Below, one piece after another: positions 1 to 10,513 of a stretch of 64,000 nucleotides of DNA. Each line of letters begins with the position of its first letter. Positions within the stretch are counted from its first letter, which is position 1. Below the pieces are notes generated by a model. The model saw only the letters and a list, made by a program, of their open reading frames with translations. It was not told the origin of the DNA and did no database searches. This stretch comes from Bedellia somnulentella. Lineage: Eukaryota; Arthropoda; Insecta; Lepidoptera; Bedelliidae. A program made the position numbers and the translations under genes. Location: contig OY755182.1 in assembly GCA_963576735.1 (NCBI GenBank), positions 4,278,001 to 4,342,000 on the forward strand. Reading direction: 5' to 3'.

Positions 1-176
1 TTATACTATTTATAGCTCGAGAACAAATGAACCGATCGATCTGGCAAAAAATTGTTGGAGAGGTAGCTTAGAACTAGGAACAGAACATAGGGTCTGAGCA
101 TAGGGTATATATCATCACGCTAAATATCGCAGGGGGTAAGCAGTAAAAAAAATACACCATCCGTGAACCACTAGTT

Positions 177-530
177 AAAATATATTTGTAGCTGTAATAA
201 AAAATATCAACTTAGTTCAAAAAGTAACACTTTTAATTTAGACTCTCACAAGCAAATACATTAGCTCGTTCATATAATATGGCCCTATTGCGCGGGCATG
301 ATGCCAGTTAATAATGGAATAATTCCGCGATTGACAAAACTTCCGCAATTTGGCCGAATATCTGGGAAGTTGGTCTGCTATTTAGCTGAACAGTTGCACT
401 CCACTTGTTTTGTGCAACATAAGTGAGAAACATTTGAGTGTTGTTATATTAATTGACAATTAAGACAGCTTTTCCGATTCTAGACTTCTATTTTAATAAC
501 AAAAGTCAATCAAAGAAACTCTTGTAAATT
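177..530. repeat. Dispersed direct repeat, copy 1 (partner at 12799-13135)
   Basis: About 340 bp is repeated in the same orientation 12.6 kb downstream. The central stretch, from the GGCATGATGCCAG segment near 295 to the CAGTTGCACT segment near 400, is almost identical in both copies, while the outer parts differ at many positions. No coding sequence, terminal inverted repeat, target duplication or tail was seen, so the family is unassigned. It could be an old transposon remnant or a segmental duplication. Confidence 0.8.
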
Positions 531-604
531 ATCCTATCATAACCTCATTAACCTTTTTGAATGCATGGAGCTATTAAAGGACATTGAGATATATTGTAAT
601 ATAA

Positions 605-647
605 AAAGTGGGGTAGCGCCATTTTAAACCGACACCAACACACCATA
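605..647 (-). mobile_element. Family B element, 5' end fragment
   Basis: The stretch reads as the complement of the family B start (GTGTCGGCTTAGAATAGCAC...), with GGGGTAG, CCATTTTAAACCGACAC preserved. Only about 40 bp of the 5' end survives. Degraded. Confidence 0.5.
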
Positions 648-1439
648 TTTGCTGGAAATAAAATATTAGTTACTACCAAAAAATAATTCTCAAAATATCA
701 TCAAGTAAATTTCACTACATTATCCAATGTTTCAAAAAAACCGGTGACGTCATCATAAAACGTGAAGGCAATATCCTTCTCATCCATGTTTAAAGCATAC
801 CGGATATTAGAGGTTGTGTTTTGAAAGGTGACATTAAAGTTATGAGCCAAACTACAGCTAAAACTAAAAAATATTTCACTAAACTGCGTTTCTGCTATGG
901 TTTTAGCTTTTAGTTTTTACGTTTAACAGACTCGGACGAAATTAAGACATTTTATTTTAAAGAGTATATTATGGAATATTTAAATCCGCTGTATATAGGC
1001 TTGATATAACAAAAGGTTTACTATAAAAACTCATCACAGTTAATTTACATTATTAAGACAAAACTTATTTATTTATTTATTTTATTTTATTTTCTTAGGA
1101 AGATTTACAGACAAAAGTATATAAGATAGATCGTCCCATGCCATTAACAAATCTCCACAGATATAATGTTAACAAACAAAAACATAGACAAAAAAAAGAT
1201 CGAGGAATAGTTAATTGATTATGTAATAATTTTATATTACGTAGGTACGCACATATCACGAGGAGTTAAAATAACTTTGCGTCATTAATCGCTTTATGGT
1301 GGCAATGCTGATGCAAAATAGGTCAACACCAAGAGATAGTTCATTAAATTTAGCTGGAGCTCGTATTAAGAAGTAATTATAATTATAATGTAAAATTAGT
1401 AGTTATATGACTACTACTGATTAAACTAATTACTATAAA
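648..1439. other. Unassigned AT-rich DNA
   Basis: No convincing coding or repeat signal on either strand, apart from a short TTTA/TTTTA-rich run at about 1066-1096. Confidence 0.5.
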
Positions 1440-1555
1440 AGGTACCCAACCTTCTCTGGACACAAGATGGCGCTGCCATGTGAGTTCAGAGAGATTGGTA
1501 TCTCTGCCAACCCCTGCTGGGATAAACGGCGTGAACGTATATGTATATATGTATT
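1440..1555 (+). mobile_element. Family A SINE, 3' end fragment
   Basis: It contains the family A 3' region: an ATGGCGCTGCCATGTGAG segment, TCTGCCAACCCC, GGGATAAACGGCGTGAACG, then a TATG-rich tail. It belongs to the variant carrying the ATGGCGCTGCC block, like the copies at 9241 and 50984. The tRNA-like head is missing. Confidence 0.8.
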
Positions 1556-1969
1556 TTATGTTTGAATTACGTTTAAAATTAATGGATTTGTCTTGTTTTA
1601 TAGATAATTGTGTTCGGTATAAAAATTAAACAAAAAAAAAATTTGCTGACCGCTTGGGTAATTTTAACATAAAGATTTTATTAGATATTATAAGCCTATT
1701 TATACACAAATATTATTATATTTTTATTACCCGGTGTTGTTTCTGGACGTTGTAGTTTTCTATTGATCAATGGATGTTAAAATCGTATTGATTCGCAATC
1801 TATTTACTACAGACAATTTAACCCATAATCTAATATTATCTTTCGAATAACTAAATATAGATTGATTGATGATGAAGGCTACCGGAGCGGCGTTACCATA
1901 TACTCGTATGAAAAGTAAAGTGTTGAAAGAGAAATTGTGTTAGTTTAGTTAAGTTAGAGTTTAGTTTTT

Positions 1970-2184
1970 GCTGTGTAGTGTCGGCTTAAAATAGCACTAC
2001 CCAGTTTCTTCAGGTGGGTGTACGTAAGAGGCGACTAACGGTATTGGAGCTTTTAAGGAATTTTGGGGCGATGCGGTTGGAGACCCATTCTCCCCACTCA
2101 ACTTTCCAAAAATGGCTGAGGAATTTCTAATTCTTTAGCTCTGGCTACCCCTTCTAGGGATTTACAGCCGTGAGTATGTTTGTG
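1970..2184 (+). mobile_element. Family B element, near full length
   Basis: It runs from GCTGTGTAGTGTCGGC, through GTAAGAGGCGACTAACGG and GGGCGATGCGGTTGGAGACC, to GCTCTGGCTACCCCTTC and AGCCGTGAGTATG. The 5' third matches the 5' end of the long LINE at 60481-63913 and the 3' end resembles that LINE's terminus. It has no coding capacity. The segment after GGAGACCCAT is about 25 bp shorter than in other copies. Confidence 0.85.
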
Positions 2185-2309
2185 TCGTTTTAGTAATGGC
2201 GTGAGAAATAGGAATAATAAAAGTGAATTTATGAAAAATTATCAATATCATTTAAGTGTGACAGGTTTGTCAGGATCCTGAAAAGTGGCGGTTTACAACG
2301 TTTGCTTAA

Positions 2310-2500
2310 GAGCTGATTCCATTTGTCTGAATAAAGACGTCTGAAAGCCACAGAATCTGAATTCAAACAAGTGGAATAACGTTCAGGACGCTAGGCTTCT
2401 TAAAGGAGGCAAATTTGTGTAGTGGAATAACAAGCGTCTGCGGCAGTAACTTCGAAGGACGTCTGAATTCAGAAACGACAAAGTGTATTGGAATAAGCTC
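2310..2500 (-). mobile_element. Family C MITE, copy 1
   Basis: This 191-bp unit is bounded by imperfect inverted termini (GAGCTGATTCCATT at the left, GGAATAAGCTC at the right) and flanked by TTAA-like sequence. The interior is rich in GAATTCAGA/TCTGAATTC and ATTCCACT motifs. The same unit occurs inverted at 2909-3100, truncated at 15285, and complete but interrupted at 50834-51466. It has no coding capacity. The superfamily is not established. Confidence 0.8.
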
Positions 2501-2540
2501 TTTAACCCAGGTGAATTATTAAAATAAGTATAAGATTTTC

Positions 2541-2690
2541 ATTATAGGCCTGCCCCCTATAACGTGAGTACACTGACCAAGCAAAACGTGGATACACTGA
2601 ACACCAGGTGACAATATCACGTGATGTTTAGAAACAGTAGTTCCTCTGCAAACCCCTTCTAGGATATCCGGCTTGAACTTTTGAGTTGAG
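2541..2690 (+). mobile_element. Family A SINE, 5'-truncated
   Basis: It matches family A from ATAGGCCTGCCCCCTAT through CACCAGGTGACAATATCACG to CCTCTGCAAACCCC and the GGCTTGAAC end. The tRNA-like head is missing. It lies between two inverted family C copies. Confidence 0.8.
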
Positions 2691-2908
2691 ATTTTCATGA
2701 TTAAGGCATAAGGAATCATCGTGTTATATTAAAATAATCAGATCACGAGGCTGCTGTAAGAAAGTCCTAATAAAACCAAAATAATTAATAAAACTCCAAA
2801 ATGAGTAAATTCACTAAACACTTATTTTATGTGCGTAATGACTGGAAATTAGTGTTTGTAATCAGAGGATTTTAACGGATTCAATCCAAATCTATATGCA
2901 GCATTAAA

Positions 2909-3100
2909 GAGCTTATTCCATTACACTTTGTCGTTTCTGAATTCAGACGTCCTTCGAAGTTACTGCCGCAGACGCTTGTTATTCTACTACAAGAATTTGT
3001 CTACTTTTCAGAAGCCTAGCGTTCTGAACGTTATTCCACTAATTTGAATTCAGATTCTGTGGCTTTCAGACGTCTTCATTCAGACAAATGGAATAAGCTC
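2909..3100 (+). mobile_element. Family C MITE, copy 2
   Basis: A complete 192-bp copy, inverted relative to the copy at 2310-2500. Ends are GAGCTTATTCCATT and AATGGAATAAGCTC, flanked by TTAAA and TTAAG. The internal GAATTCAGACG and CAGACGTCTTC blocks are conserved. Confidence 0.85.
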
Positions 3101-3398
3101 TTAAGCTGATAAAGCTTAGGACAAAATATTGTGTTCGAAACTTTTACTTGTAAATATTGCTCCAGTATGTTTCAACAATATGGACATTACTATTTTGCAG
3201 TTCACGTTGATGTTGATTATTGTTGGTTTGCAAGTGTTTGAATGATAAATTTTTGCCTAAAATAAAAAAAAAATCCGTTTGTTTTTTTGGATGCATTACC
3301 TAAAAACTAATGAACAGGATCATTTTTCTGTGTTTTACTACTCTTATATATTATTTAATGTTAACTACGCTTTGTAGAGCTCTTCAGCTCTTTAAGTT
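3101..3398. other. Unassigned DNA
   Basis: No gene or repeat recognised. Confidence 0.4.
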
Positions 3399-3645
3399 AC
3401 ATACATAAATAAACTCACGTCCTTGGTTCTAATAAGAGTAGGCAGAGGCTATTAATCGCCACATGCATGCCCTTTTATTCTTCAAATATAGTTCGCCTGC
3501 CTTTTTAAGTACTTTCTCTACTTGATCACAATATGGCTCCCGTTGTCATCCATTCGGTATGATTTATATGTGTAATGCAGGTTAAAATGAGGATTTGAAC
3601 CCATAACATCTGAGTCCGCAATCTTGCTATCAAGTTAGCAAGGTC
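3399..3645 (-). mobile_element. LINE 3' end remnant joined to a tRNA-like head
   Basis: On the minus strand, a tRNA-like segment (B-box-like GGGTTCAAATCC at about 3595-3606) is followed by a decayed copy of the last 200 bp of the RTE-like LINE (AAAAAGGCAGGCG, AAGAATAAAAGGGCATG, CTCTGCCTAC, then an ATGT tail). This is the layout of a tRNA-headed SINE with a LINE tail. Chance adjacency of two decayed insertions is also possible. Confidence 0.5.
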
Positions 3646-4225
3646 TAGTTTTAATCATTTTCAAACGAATTCGATAAAATGAAAGTGCGAATATTCCCGA
3701 ATTTCGACTGGCAATGCGTGAAAAATGCAATAAGCCACTTCTGAGAACATATCATTGAACTCTTTATAAAGCTATTACGCACGCTTCGGGGAAAAAACGG
3801 AAATTTCTTCCGCCAGTTAAGATAACGTCTTTCTATCGAATTTTACGTTTACATCACTTAGAGGACCCTTGAATATCTTTGTGAAATTACTTTCATGCTT
3901 TTCGCGTGTTTTGTAAATATATATGGTTTTGCTTATGCTAATTTGTGTAATGGTGGTTTAGAATCGCACTAACCCTTTTCTTTATATGGATTGCGTAGGA
4001 GGTGAATAAAGGTCCTGTTTGGCAAACTTTGGGAGACCTAGTTTCAATTGAAACTATTAATCCACTCGACTGGAGCGCACCATGTAGAATGTGCTAAGGC
4101 CTCAGTTTGCCGCGCTGGTAAAATGAGGGTTGAAAAGTTTAGCAGCTACGCAGCTCTTAAAATCACAAAATAATCAGTAATTTATTGCATATTTTTAACT
4201 GCACTCATAAATTTATTGCTGTTTT
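3646..4225. other. Unassigned DNA
   Basis: Nothing recognised on either strand. Confidence 0.4.
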
Positions 4226-4533
4226 TTGCCGTGTATTGTCGGCTTAGAATAACACTACCCCATTTTTTTATTTTTTTATTTACGGATAACAAACAGCTTT
4301 AACACAACAATTAGCAAAAAACAATAAAATTTAAAACATAGCTAGAAACAGTGATTTAAGTGATTTTTGGGCGATGTGGTTGGAGACCCGTCACCAAAAA
4401 CATTTATTATTACCATCTTTTCCCAAATCCACTTCCAAAAGTGGCTGAGGAATTTCCCATTCCAAAGCTCTGGCTACCCCGTTAAGGGATTTATAGCCGT
4501 GAGTGTATGTATGTATGTATGTTGATGACATAG
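4226..4533 (+). mobile_element. Family B element with an altered 5' half
   Basis: It starts as family B (GTGTATTGTCGGCTTAGAATA) and ends typically (GCTCTGGCTACCCC, AGCCGTGAGTGTATGTATG). Between about 4260 and 4355, however, the usual GGTGGGTGTACGTAAGAGG block is replaced by unrelated AT-rich sequence, suggesting a small insertion or replacement. Confidence 0.75.
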
Positions 4534-4596
4534 GTGTAATATTTAGAAAGATTTCGAATGCTACTTTGCACCTTTGATAATATATGATCGACGATG

Positions 4597-4660
4597 TCCC
4601 GGGATTTGAACCTGGTCATATCCAGATTTTAACATAACACTCTAATTCTGTAATGACGAT
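4597..4660 (-). mobile_element. tRNA-like SINE-head remnant
   Basis: The antisense strand has a B-box-like CCAGGTTCAAATCCCGG at about 4602-4618, but no clear A box or SINE body beside it. Weak. Confidence 0.25.
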
Positions 4661-4719
4661 AAAAGCAGTTTTCTAAAATCAACTGTTCAACTTTTGAGCT
4701 AAGAATATAAGAGTGAATG

Positions 4720-5440
4720 TTTAATACGTTTCCGACTGGCAAGAATAGCAAACGAATATCGATGTTTCCAAGTACATGAAACACAGCTCATTCACCAAGT
4801 CGGCTAGTCCAGCGATCTCTCACAGTAATACCCGCATTAGTACATACATACATATACTCAAGGCTATAAATCCCTAGAAGGGGTAGCCAGGGCTAAGGAA
4901 ATTGAAATTCCTCAGCCACGTTTGGAAAACTGAGTGCGGAAAAGATGGTAAAATAAAGATTGTTGGTGATGGGTCTCCAACCGCATCGTCCAAAAATCCC
5001 TTAAAAGCCCCAATACCGTTAGTCGCCTCTTACGTACACCCACCGGAAGAAATGGGGTAGTGCTATTCTAAGCCGACACTACACGGCTACACACCCGCAT
5101 TCGTCTCGCAAACTATGTCTACTTTCTAGCTCTTATTGGGGTTCATGGCCGTGAGTATATGTATGTTCGTATAATAATACAGGATTGACTTTATCCAATA
5201 AACTAAGTGATCTTGTAGAATGATTTAACTAGCTCGAGAATATGCCGGCAGTTGTGGCTATGTTTTTGTAATTACTTTAAAAAAAACTCAAAAAATTACA
5301 CTTCGATATTACGTTTCCAAAACACCAAGACAGGCAAACGAATATCGATGTTTCCAAGTACATGAAACACAGTTCATTCGCCAAGTCGGCTAGTCCGGCG
5401 ATCTCTCACAGTAATACCCGCATTCGTCTCGCAAACTACT
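4720..5440. repeat. Local direct duplication of about 125 bp, copy 1 interrupted
   Basis: Copy 1 is 4720-4838 continued at 5093-5118, and copy 2 is 5307-5440. Both carry CAAACGAATATCGATG, CCAAGTACATGAAACACAG, GTCGGCTAGTCC and CCCGCATTCGTCTCGC. Copy 1 is split by a family B insertion with a 9-bp duplication, so the duplication came first. Confidence 0.85.
4839..5092 (-). mobile_element. Family B element, full length, with target duplication
   Basis: A complete minus-strand family B copy: ATGT-repeat tail at the left, GGGGTAGCCAGGGCTAAGG, and a 5' end complementary to GTGTAGTGTCGGC at the right. The 9-bp direct repeat ACCCGCATT flanks it at 4830-4838 and 5093-5101. Confidence 0.9.
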
Positions 5441-5703
5441 TCTCGGTAGTAATATCAGCATTTACTGCGGTCGTTTTACGGAATAGCTTTAGAATGCTCC
5501 ATGAAAATTTATTATTGTAAAATTTGCGCTCATGAAGAGCCGTTATATGAATCATTTTTCACAATTGTAGCCGTTACCGCGGGTTTGAAATGGAAGGCTT
5601 TCAGAATCCCTGTTATAAGTTAAGCTCAGATGAAATTAAGCATACTATTTCAAAAGTAATGTAAATTATTATTTTAAATAAAAAGAACTAAAGTAATATA
5701 TCT

Positions 5704-5955
5704 TCTTCTTATATTCACGCCCATTTTTCCCATTGGGGTAGGCAGAGACTATCGATCGCCACTTTGTACGATCCAGGCAAATCACTTTTGCTTCTGTTAC
5801 ATTCATCATTCTTCTAATACATGCTCTTTTATTCTTCATACTTCGGACGCCGGCCTTTTTGAGCACTCACTCTATTTGGTCCAGGTGTGTCCTCCGTGGT
5901 CGTCCTCTACTCACATTACCTTCCACGTTGGCTCTATAGATCTCTTTCAATATAG
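5704..5955 (-). mobile_element. RTE-like LINE, 3' terminal fragment
   Basis: On the minus strand this encodes the LINE C-terminus with small changes (KKAGVRSMKNKRACIRRMMNV, DRTKWRSIVSAYPNGK) and ends in CCTACCCCAATGGG. It is truncated at its 5' side within the GNVSRGRPRRT region. Confidence 0.85.
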
Positions 5956-6753
5956 GGTTGCCTTTATCAAATGAACTAAGAGCTTATAGAATAATTTAAG
6001 CATTAAAATCATCAATAAAATCGACACCGTTAATTTGATATGAGATAAACACAACTTCTTATTGTATTACAATGCACTTGCTCTCAAAAGGCTTTCCCGT
6101 AGTGCGGGAGGCAGACTTCCCAGGAGGTCTTTACATTGGGGTCCAGGACTTGTTTACAAATATTTCAGTCAATTTAAAATAAAAAATGAACAGAAAAGAA
6201 AGACAAAGTAATATAAAAATAACAATTAAATACGACTACAAAAAATTACAAATAAAAGGATACCTAAAGAGGTACATTACACAGATAAAATCAACTCGAG
6301 AAAAAATCAAATTATAATGATTTTGAATCATTATCTTAGAATTCTAATTTAAACCAGTTGTTTTTATATTATGTGTGTTTGTGCGTTTGAGTGTGAGAGA
6401 GTGTGTGTGTGTATGTATGTGTGTGTATTGCACATATAGTATATTAGACCGTTAGACCTATTCTATTTTGTTACCTTTGAAAAGTTCTCCGTTTCTACAT
6501 AGTTTAGTTTTAGTGCACAATCAGTTACTTGTTTTTTAAATATAAAATTAAAGGTAGGTTTATCTAATTAGGCAGTATGATTCACATGTCTATATAAATA
6601 AGACGCTATAAAATCATATTGTCTTTTGGCGAACGTTGATTTGTATTTTGGTGTAAGAATTTTATTTAACCTTTCTATGTTCTGGTAGGAGGGACAATAG
6701 ACCAACATGTTGCCTACATCGACATGCCACTATGTATAATCTACAACATGAAA
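5956..6753. other. Unassigned DNA with a GT-rich microsatellite
   Basis: No gene seen. The start (5948-6002) resembles 5170-5225. A TG-rich microsatellite lies at 6362-6428. Confidence 0.4.
6362..6428. repeat. TG-rich microsatellite
   Basis: An imperfect run of TG/TATG units with interruptions. Confidence 0.8.
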
Positions 6754-6817
6754 GCTAGCCATGTTGGTTTCCTCACGATGTTTTCCCTCACCATTAACAA
6801 CCATGATAAATCAACCA
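6754..6817 (-). mobile_element. Family A SINE internal fragment
   Basis: Matches the complement of the family A body (CCTCACGATGTTTTCCCTCA, AACAACCATGATAAAT). About 64 bp is recognisable. Confidence 0.7.
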
Positions 6818-7270
6818 ATCAAAAGTCATATTTTTCCAGTTCTGAGTTGGCGGCACTGTAACGTTTCGTCCCCAAATCATAATATTACTGTGCAAATTGA
6901 CGTAAACAATGAATAATCTCGGCAAAGAAATGAAGAAAAACAAAAGATTCTACAATCAAAATGTTTAAAAATCCTCGATATTTTTTCAAAGGCACATCAT
7001 TTGACTTCATTTTCTCTTAACGATGTTTGCCTTACGTAAATATTTTCTATAGACTTAAAATTTGAGGTAAAAATAACTGAGCAAAATCACGGAATTCGAC
7101 TTTTGATTAGTTTTATTTCTCAGCTTCAGCAGGTCCTTATAACGTGTAAAAAGCCTGCTAGCCCATAAAAACGTGTTCTAATTTTAACAGCTAAATTTTA
7201 TATTAAGATATTGAACCCGGGTAAACATAGCCTAAAACGAGCTTTTTCTTCATATGCATGGAGCCATCAA
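6818..7270. other. Unassigned DNA
   Basis: Nothing recognised. Confidence 0.4.
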
Positions 7271-7285
7271 AAGACATTGGGTAAT

Positions 7286-7441
7286 AATAAATAAAGAATA
7301 AATAAAGGAAAGAAAAATTTCGACACAGGCGGGGATCGAACCCGCGACCTCGGGTATACGCCCCGACGTTTTCTTTCCTTTATATATTCTTTATTTATTA
7401 GTAATAATCCCCACATGAGGTTTTCATGAACAAAAAGATTT
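7286..7441 (-). mobile_element. Family E retroposon, internally deleted copy
   Basis: The 15-bp direct repeat AAGACATTGGGTAAT flanks it at 7271-7285 and 7442-7456, so it was inserted by a duplicating, probably retroposition-type, mechanism. On the minus strand it reads TCATGAAAACCTCATGTGGG, a first arm (AATAAATAAAGAATAT...GGAAAGAAAA), the 3' half of a tRNA-like sequence (GCGTATACCCGAGG, GGTTCGATCC), and a second arm nearly complementary to the first. The 5' half of the tRNA-like domain is missing compared with the other two copies. Confidence 0.85.
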
Positions 7442-7456
7442 AAGACATTGGGTAAT

Positions 7457-7757
7457 GTTGTACTGAAATATAATCTACGAATGACACGGTTGATATACAC
7501 CTCATTTTAAACGTATTGATTAGTTTTTTAAATGATACAAAACGCAGAAGGAAGTGACGAAATTCTTGATATAATTCAAATTGAAGTTAAAAACACTAAA
7601 TTCTCATATTGCAAAATATGGTATGAAACATAATTGTTTAAAAATGAGAGCTAATAAATCATTAAATAATGATAAGTCAAAAGGATAATTATAAAGTTTG
7701 TTAACGAAGGTGAGACAAAACAACGTACGTGAATGCACTTTCCAAGATATAACTGAA
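7457..7757. other. Unassigned DNA
   Basis: Nothing recognised. Confidence 0.4.
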
Positions 7758-7816
7758 TGCTCTAAACACACCTAATAGTACCTCTGCAAACCCTACGGAG
7801 GAATATGGCGTGCACA
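7758..7816 (+). mobile_element. Family A SINE, 3' remnant
   Basis: AATAGTACCTCTGCAAACCC followed by GGAATATGGCGTGCAC matches the family A 3' end. Decayed. Confidence 0.55.
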
Positions 7817-8114
7817 AATCCTCATCAAAATGGTAACACTATTTCTATTATAGGTATCGGGGCCAATTTGGGTGGAATTCCATCACAATACATATTTTGT
7901 TTATCTTTAAGTTACACACAACTTCCAGAAGCGGCTGCGAAATTTCTTATTTTGTAATTGTCGGTTTCCCTGTATTGGATCTACAGCGTGGGCAAAAGTG
8001 AGTAGAGTTAAAAGTCAGCGTTGTCTAATCTTTAATTTGTTACGTTTTTTTTTAAATTTTATTTAAAATCATTACAATAAAATAACACTTCAAACATAAA
8101 GCATTCTGTAAACA
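7817..8114. other. Unassigned DNA
   Basis: Nothing recognised. Confidence 0.4.
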
Positions 8115-8205
8115 ACATACATACATATACTCACGGCTAAAAGCTAGAGATGAGAAATTAGAAATTCCTCACCCACTTTTGGAAATTGAGTGGGGAAAAG
8201 ATGGT
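8115..8205 (-). mobile_element. Family B element, 3' half
   Basis: A minus-strand 3' part: ATGT tail, CTCACGGCTA, AATTCCTCACCCACTTTTGG, GTGGGGAAAAGATGG. The 5' half is absent. Confidence 0.8.
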
Positions 8206-8548
8206 AGAATAAAATAAACAAAGAATAACAAAATGATTTTCCTGAAATGGAACTAAACGTCCAACAGCATAAAACAATAATTTCTCTTTATTCAATCCTT
8301 GGCAACGGTGGAACTATGAAATGAGCGAGCCAAGACTAGACTTATTTATTTTTAATTGCTACATTTTTCATTTATATAATAAAAGAACGAAAACAACGAG
8401 AACAGTTAATGAAATTTCGAAAAGAAATTACGTTCAAGCGAAGTCAAGGATGTTTCGCTTTTAAATGTTAATTAACGCTATTTTATGCTTCGGAAAATAA
8501 TATGTATTCGGGAATTTTTATTATTTTATGTGTTGTTTTTTGTATAGC

Positions 8549-8575
8549 TGTGTAGTGCCGACTTAGACTTAGTTA
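8549..8575 (+). mobile_element. Family B 5' tip remnant
   Basis: CTGTGTAGTGCCGACTTAGA matches the family B start; nothing further is recognisable. Confidence 0.45.
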
Positions 8576-8603
8576 TTAGATTTAGCTCATGGGTTGTCTA
8601 AAA

Positions 8604-8645
8604 TTGTTGACCCTTGGTAAGTTACTAATCACCCAGGGTCAACAA
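8604..8645. repeat. Hairpin with a 15-bp stem
   Basis: The arms at 8604-8618 and 8631-8645 are complementary except for one G-T pair, around a 12-base loop. The spacing from the stop-free background and the lack of a T-run give no support for a terminator function. Confidence 0.6.
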
Positions 8646-8884
8646 CCATCCTTTATTTTATTTTTATACCCTACTTTGACGAAGCAAACGTAGGATTATG
8701 ATTTTAGCTAGTATATATGTATGCTCATCTGTCTCACCATGACTTTAAAGTCCATATCACAATTAGGCAAATTAGGTATAAAATTGGATTCTTTTCGCCA
8801 TATGTCGCATGAAAAACATTCCCTCAAATGAATTGTGAGGTATTTACAATACGACGAATAAGATATATGTTATTTATATTGATT

Positions 8885-9085
8885 AAAACCCATTTCTTCT
8901 GTGTGTTTTTGTAGGAGGTGACTTAGGGTATGGAGGATTATTAAATGAGACCCTTGAACAACAGTCTTTATTTTTCAACCTTTTCCTTACTCAGTTTCAA
9001 AAATGGGCTAAAGAACCTATGATTATGAGGCTCTGGCTAGCCCTTCTAGGGACTTATAACCAAGAGAATATGTATGTGTTCTTTT
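8885..9085 (+). mobile_element. Family B element, decayed
   Basis: It retains CCCATTTCTTC, GGAGGTGACTTAGGGTAT, TGAGACCCTTGAACAAC, AGGCTCTGGCTAGCCCTTC and an ATATGTATGTG tail. Many substitutions mark it as an old copy. Confidence 0.65.
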
Positions 9086-9240
9086 GATTTACTCAATATA
9101 TATTTTGAAATGCATGCAAACGATACCAATAATATGAAATTTTGTTACTGCTTCCTACGGTTGTTAGAGCTGTATTATACGGATTCGATCCTACTCATTG
9201 TTTCAATATCCGAATATTTATATAGTGACTATTACTAACG

Positions 9241-9530
9241 ACATGATAGTCCAGTGGGTAGAACACCCGCCCGAAAACAGAAAACATCGTAAGGTGAGGG
9301 AAAACATCGTGAGGAAACCCACATGGCTGAGTTGTACTTAGTCATGTGACAGGGTATTGGTACAAAACGGCGATAGGCCTGCCCCCTATCACGTGAGTAC
9401 ACTGTCTAAGCAAAACGTGGGTACCTTCTCTGAACACTAGATGGCGCTGCCATGTGAGTTCAGAAGTATTGGTACCTCTGCCAACCCCTTCGGGGATAAA
9501 CGGCGTGAACGTTTATGCGTTTATGTTACT
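9241..9530 (+). mobile_element. Family A SINE with A-box-like head
   Basis: The head has ATGATAGTCCAGTGGGTAGA (tRNA A-box-like). It then jumps to the body: GGGAAAACATCGTGAGG, ACAAAACGGCGATAGGCC, ATGGCGCTGCCATGTGAG, TCTGCCAACCCCTTCGGGG and the GGCGTGAACGTTTATG end. About 80 bp between head and body, including the B-box region, is deleted. Confidence 0.85.
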
Positions 9531-10233
9531 ATGTCGCAAAGAAGTGCCTCCGTACGGTTTCCGACAAATAAAGCAGGGCTTAAATCTTGATTGAGGCTTA
9601 ATAACTTTAATTTGGGTGGGTTGGAAATCATATTGGTAATATCTTACTTCAAAGAAAGAAGCTCTGATCACTTTTTTTTGGAATTTATAACCGTGAGTAT
9701 ATGTACGTATAAATAAATCTCTAACCAATTCTTACACGCGTCGGGAAACTTTTTGGTTACGGTCTAGTTGTCGCACCTTTACGTTTACAAACTAGGTAAA
9801 GGTAGGATTGTTTATATACAACCTGCTTGGTATTTGTTTAGGATCACTTTCGGTTGCATGATAAAAAAGGTTTTGCGATGTTCACAAAAAAGTTTCTTTC
9901 TTTTTGGATTGGCTAAAATCCTAAAGCTCTACAAATAAAAATACAAACTTATTTAAACAAGAAAGAGTCCATTCACAATATTCATTCCCAATAATCGTTA
10001 AAAATAGAGTTATGCAAATTATACTCTTGCTGATTAGTTATACGTAATAAGGTAGTTGATGTGATTTTAAACACATCGTCTAACATTCAATAATACAATC
10101 CCATAACCTTATTTGCCAAGTAAAAATATATTTAGTATAGTGTAATTTCTAAACCAGTACCATAGCAAACCTCTCGCAAATTCTAACCAGTTAGAAAAGG
10201 GCTTTAAATGAATCTTTAAGTTTTGTCTCCTAG
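9531..10233. other. Unassigned DNA
   Basis: No gene recognised. A family-B-like 3' tip (AATTTATAACCGTGAGTATA) lies at about 9670-9700. Confidence 0.4.
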
Positions 10234-10240
10234 GTAAAAC

Positions 10241-10513
10241 ATGTTGAGGTGGTTTGGGCACATAGAGAGGATGGATGAAAATAAAGTAGCGAAAGAGATA
10301 TATAGAGCCAATTTGGATGGGATTGTTAGTAGAGGACGGCCTCGTAAAACGTTTCTTGACCTGATAGAAAACGTTCTTATAAAGGCGGGGGTCCGTAATG
10401 AGAAGAATAAAAGAGCATGTATGAGAAGAAAAATGAATGTAAGGGAAGCAAGTGGCGATCGATAGTCTCTGCCTACCCCAATGGGAATAATGGGCGTGAG
10501 TATAAGTAAGTAA
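10241..10513 (+). mobile_element. RTE-like LINE (TAAG-tail subfamily), 3' fragment
   Basis: It encodes the C-terminus of the LINE protein, starting MLRWFGHIERMDENKV and including DGIVSRGRPRKTFLD, then TGCCTACCCCAATGGG, GGGCGTGAGTATAAG and a TAAG-repeat tail. The 9-bp repeat GTAAAACAT is at 10234-10242 and 10514-10522, the first copy overlapping the element edge by two bases. The sequence groups with the 43977-46271 copy rather than with the ATGT-tailed copies. Confidence 0.9.

Noticed and set aside
2310..3100. The inverted family C pair as the terminal repeats of one larger transposon
   Set aside because: Each arm is a complete MITE with its own TTAA-like flanks, and single copies occur at 15285 and 50834.
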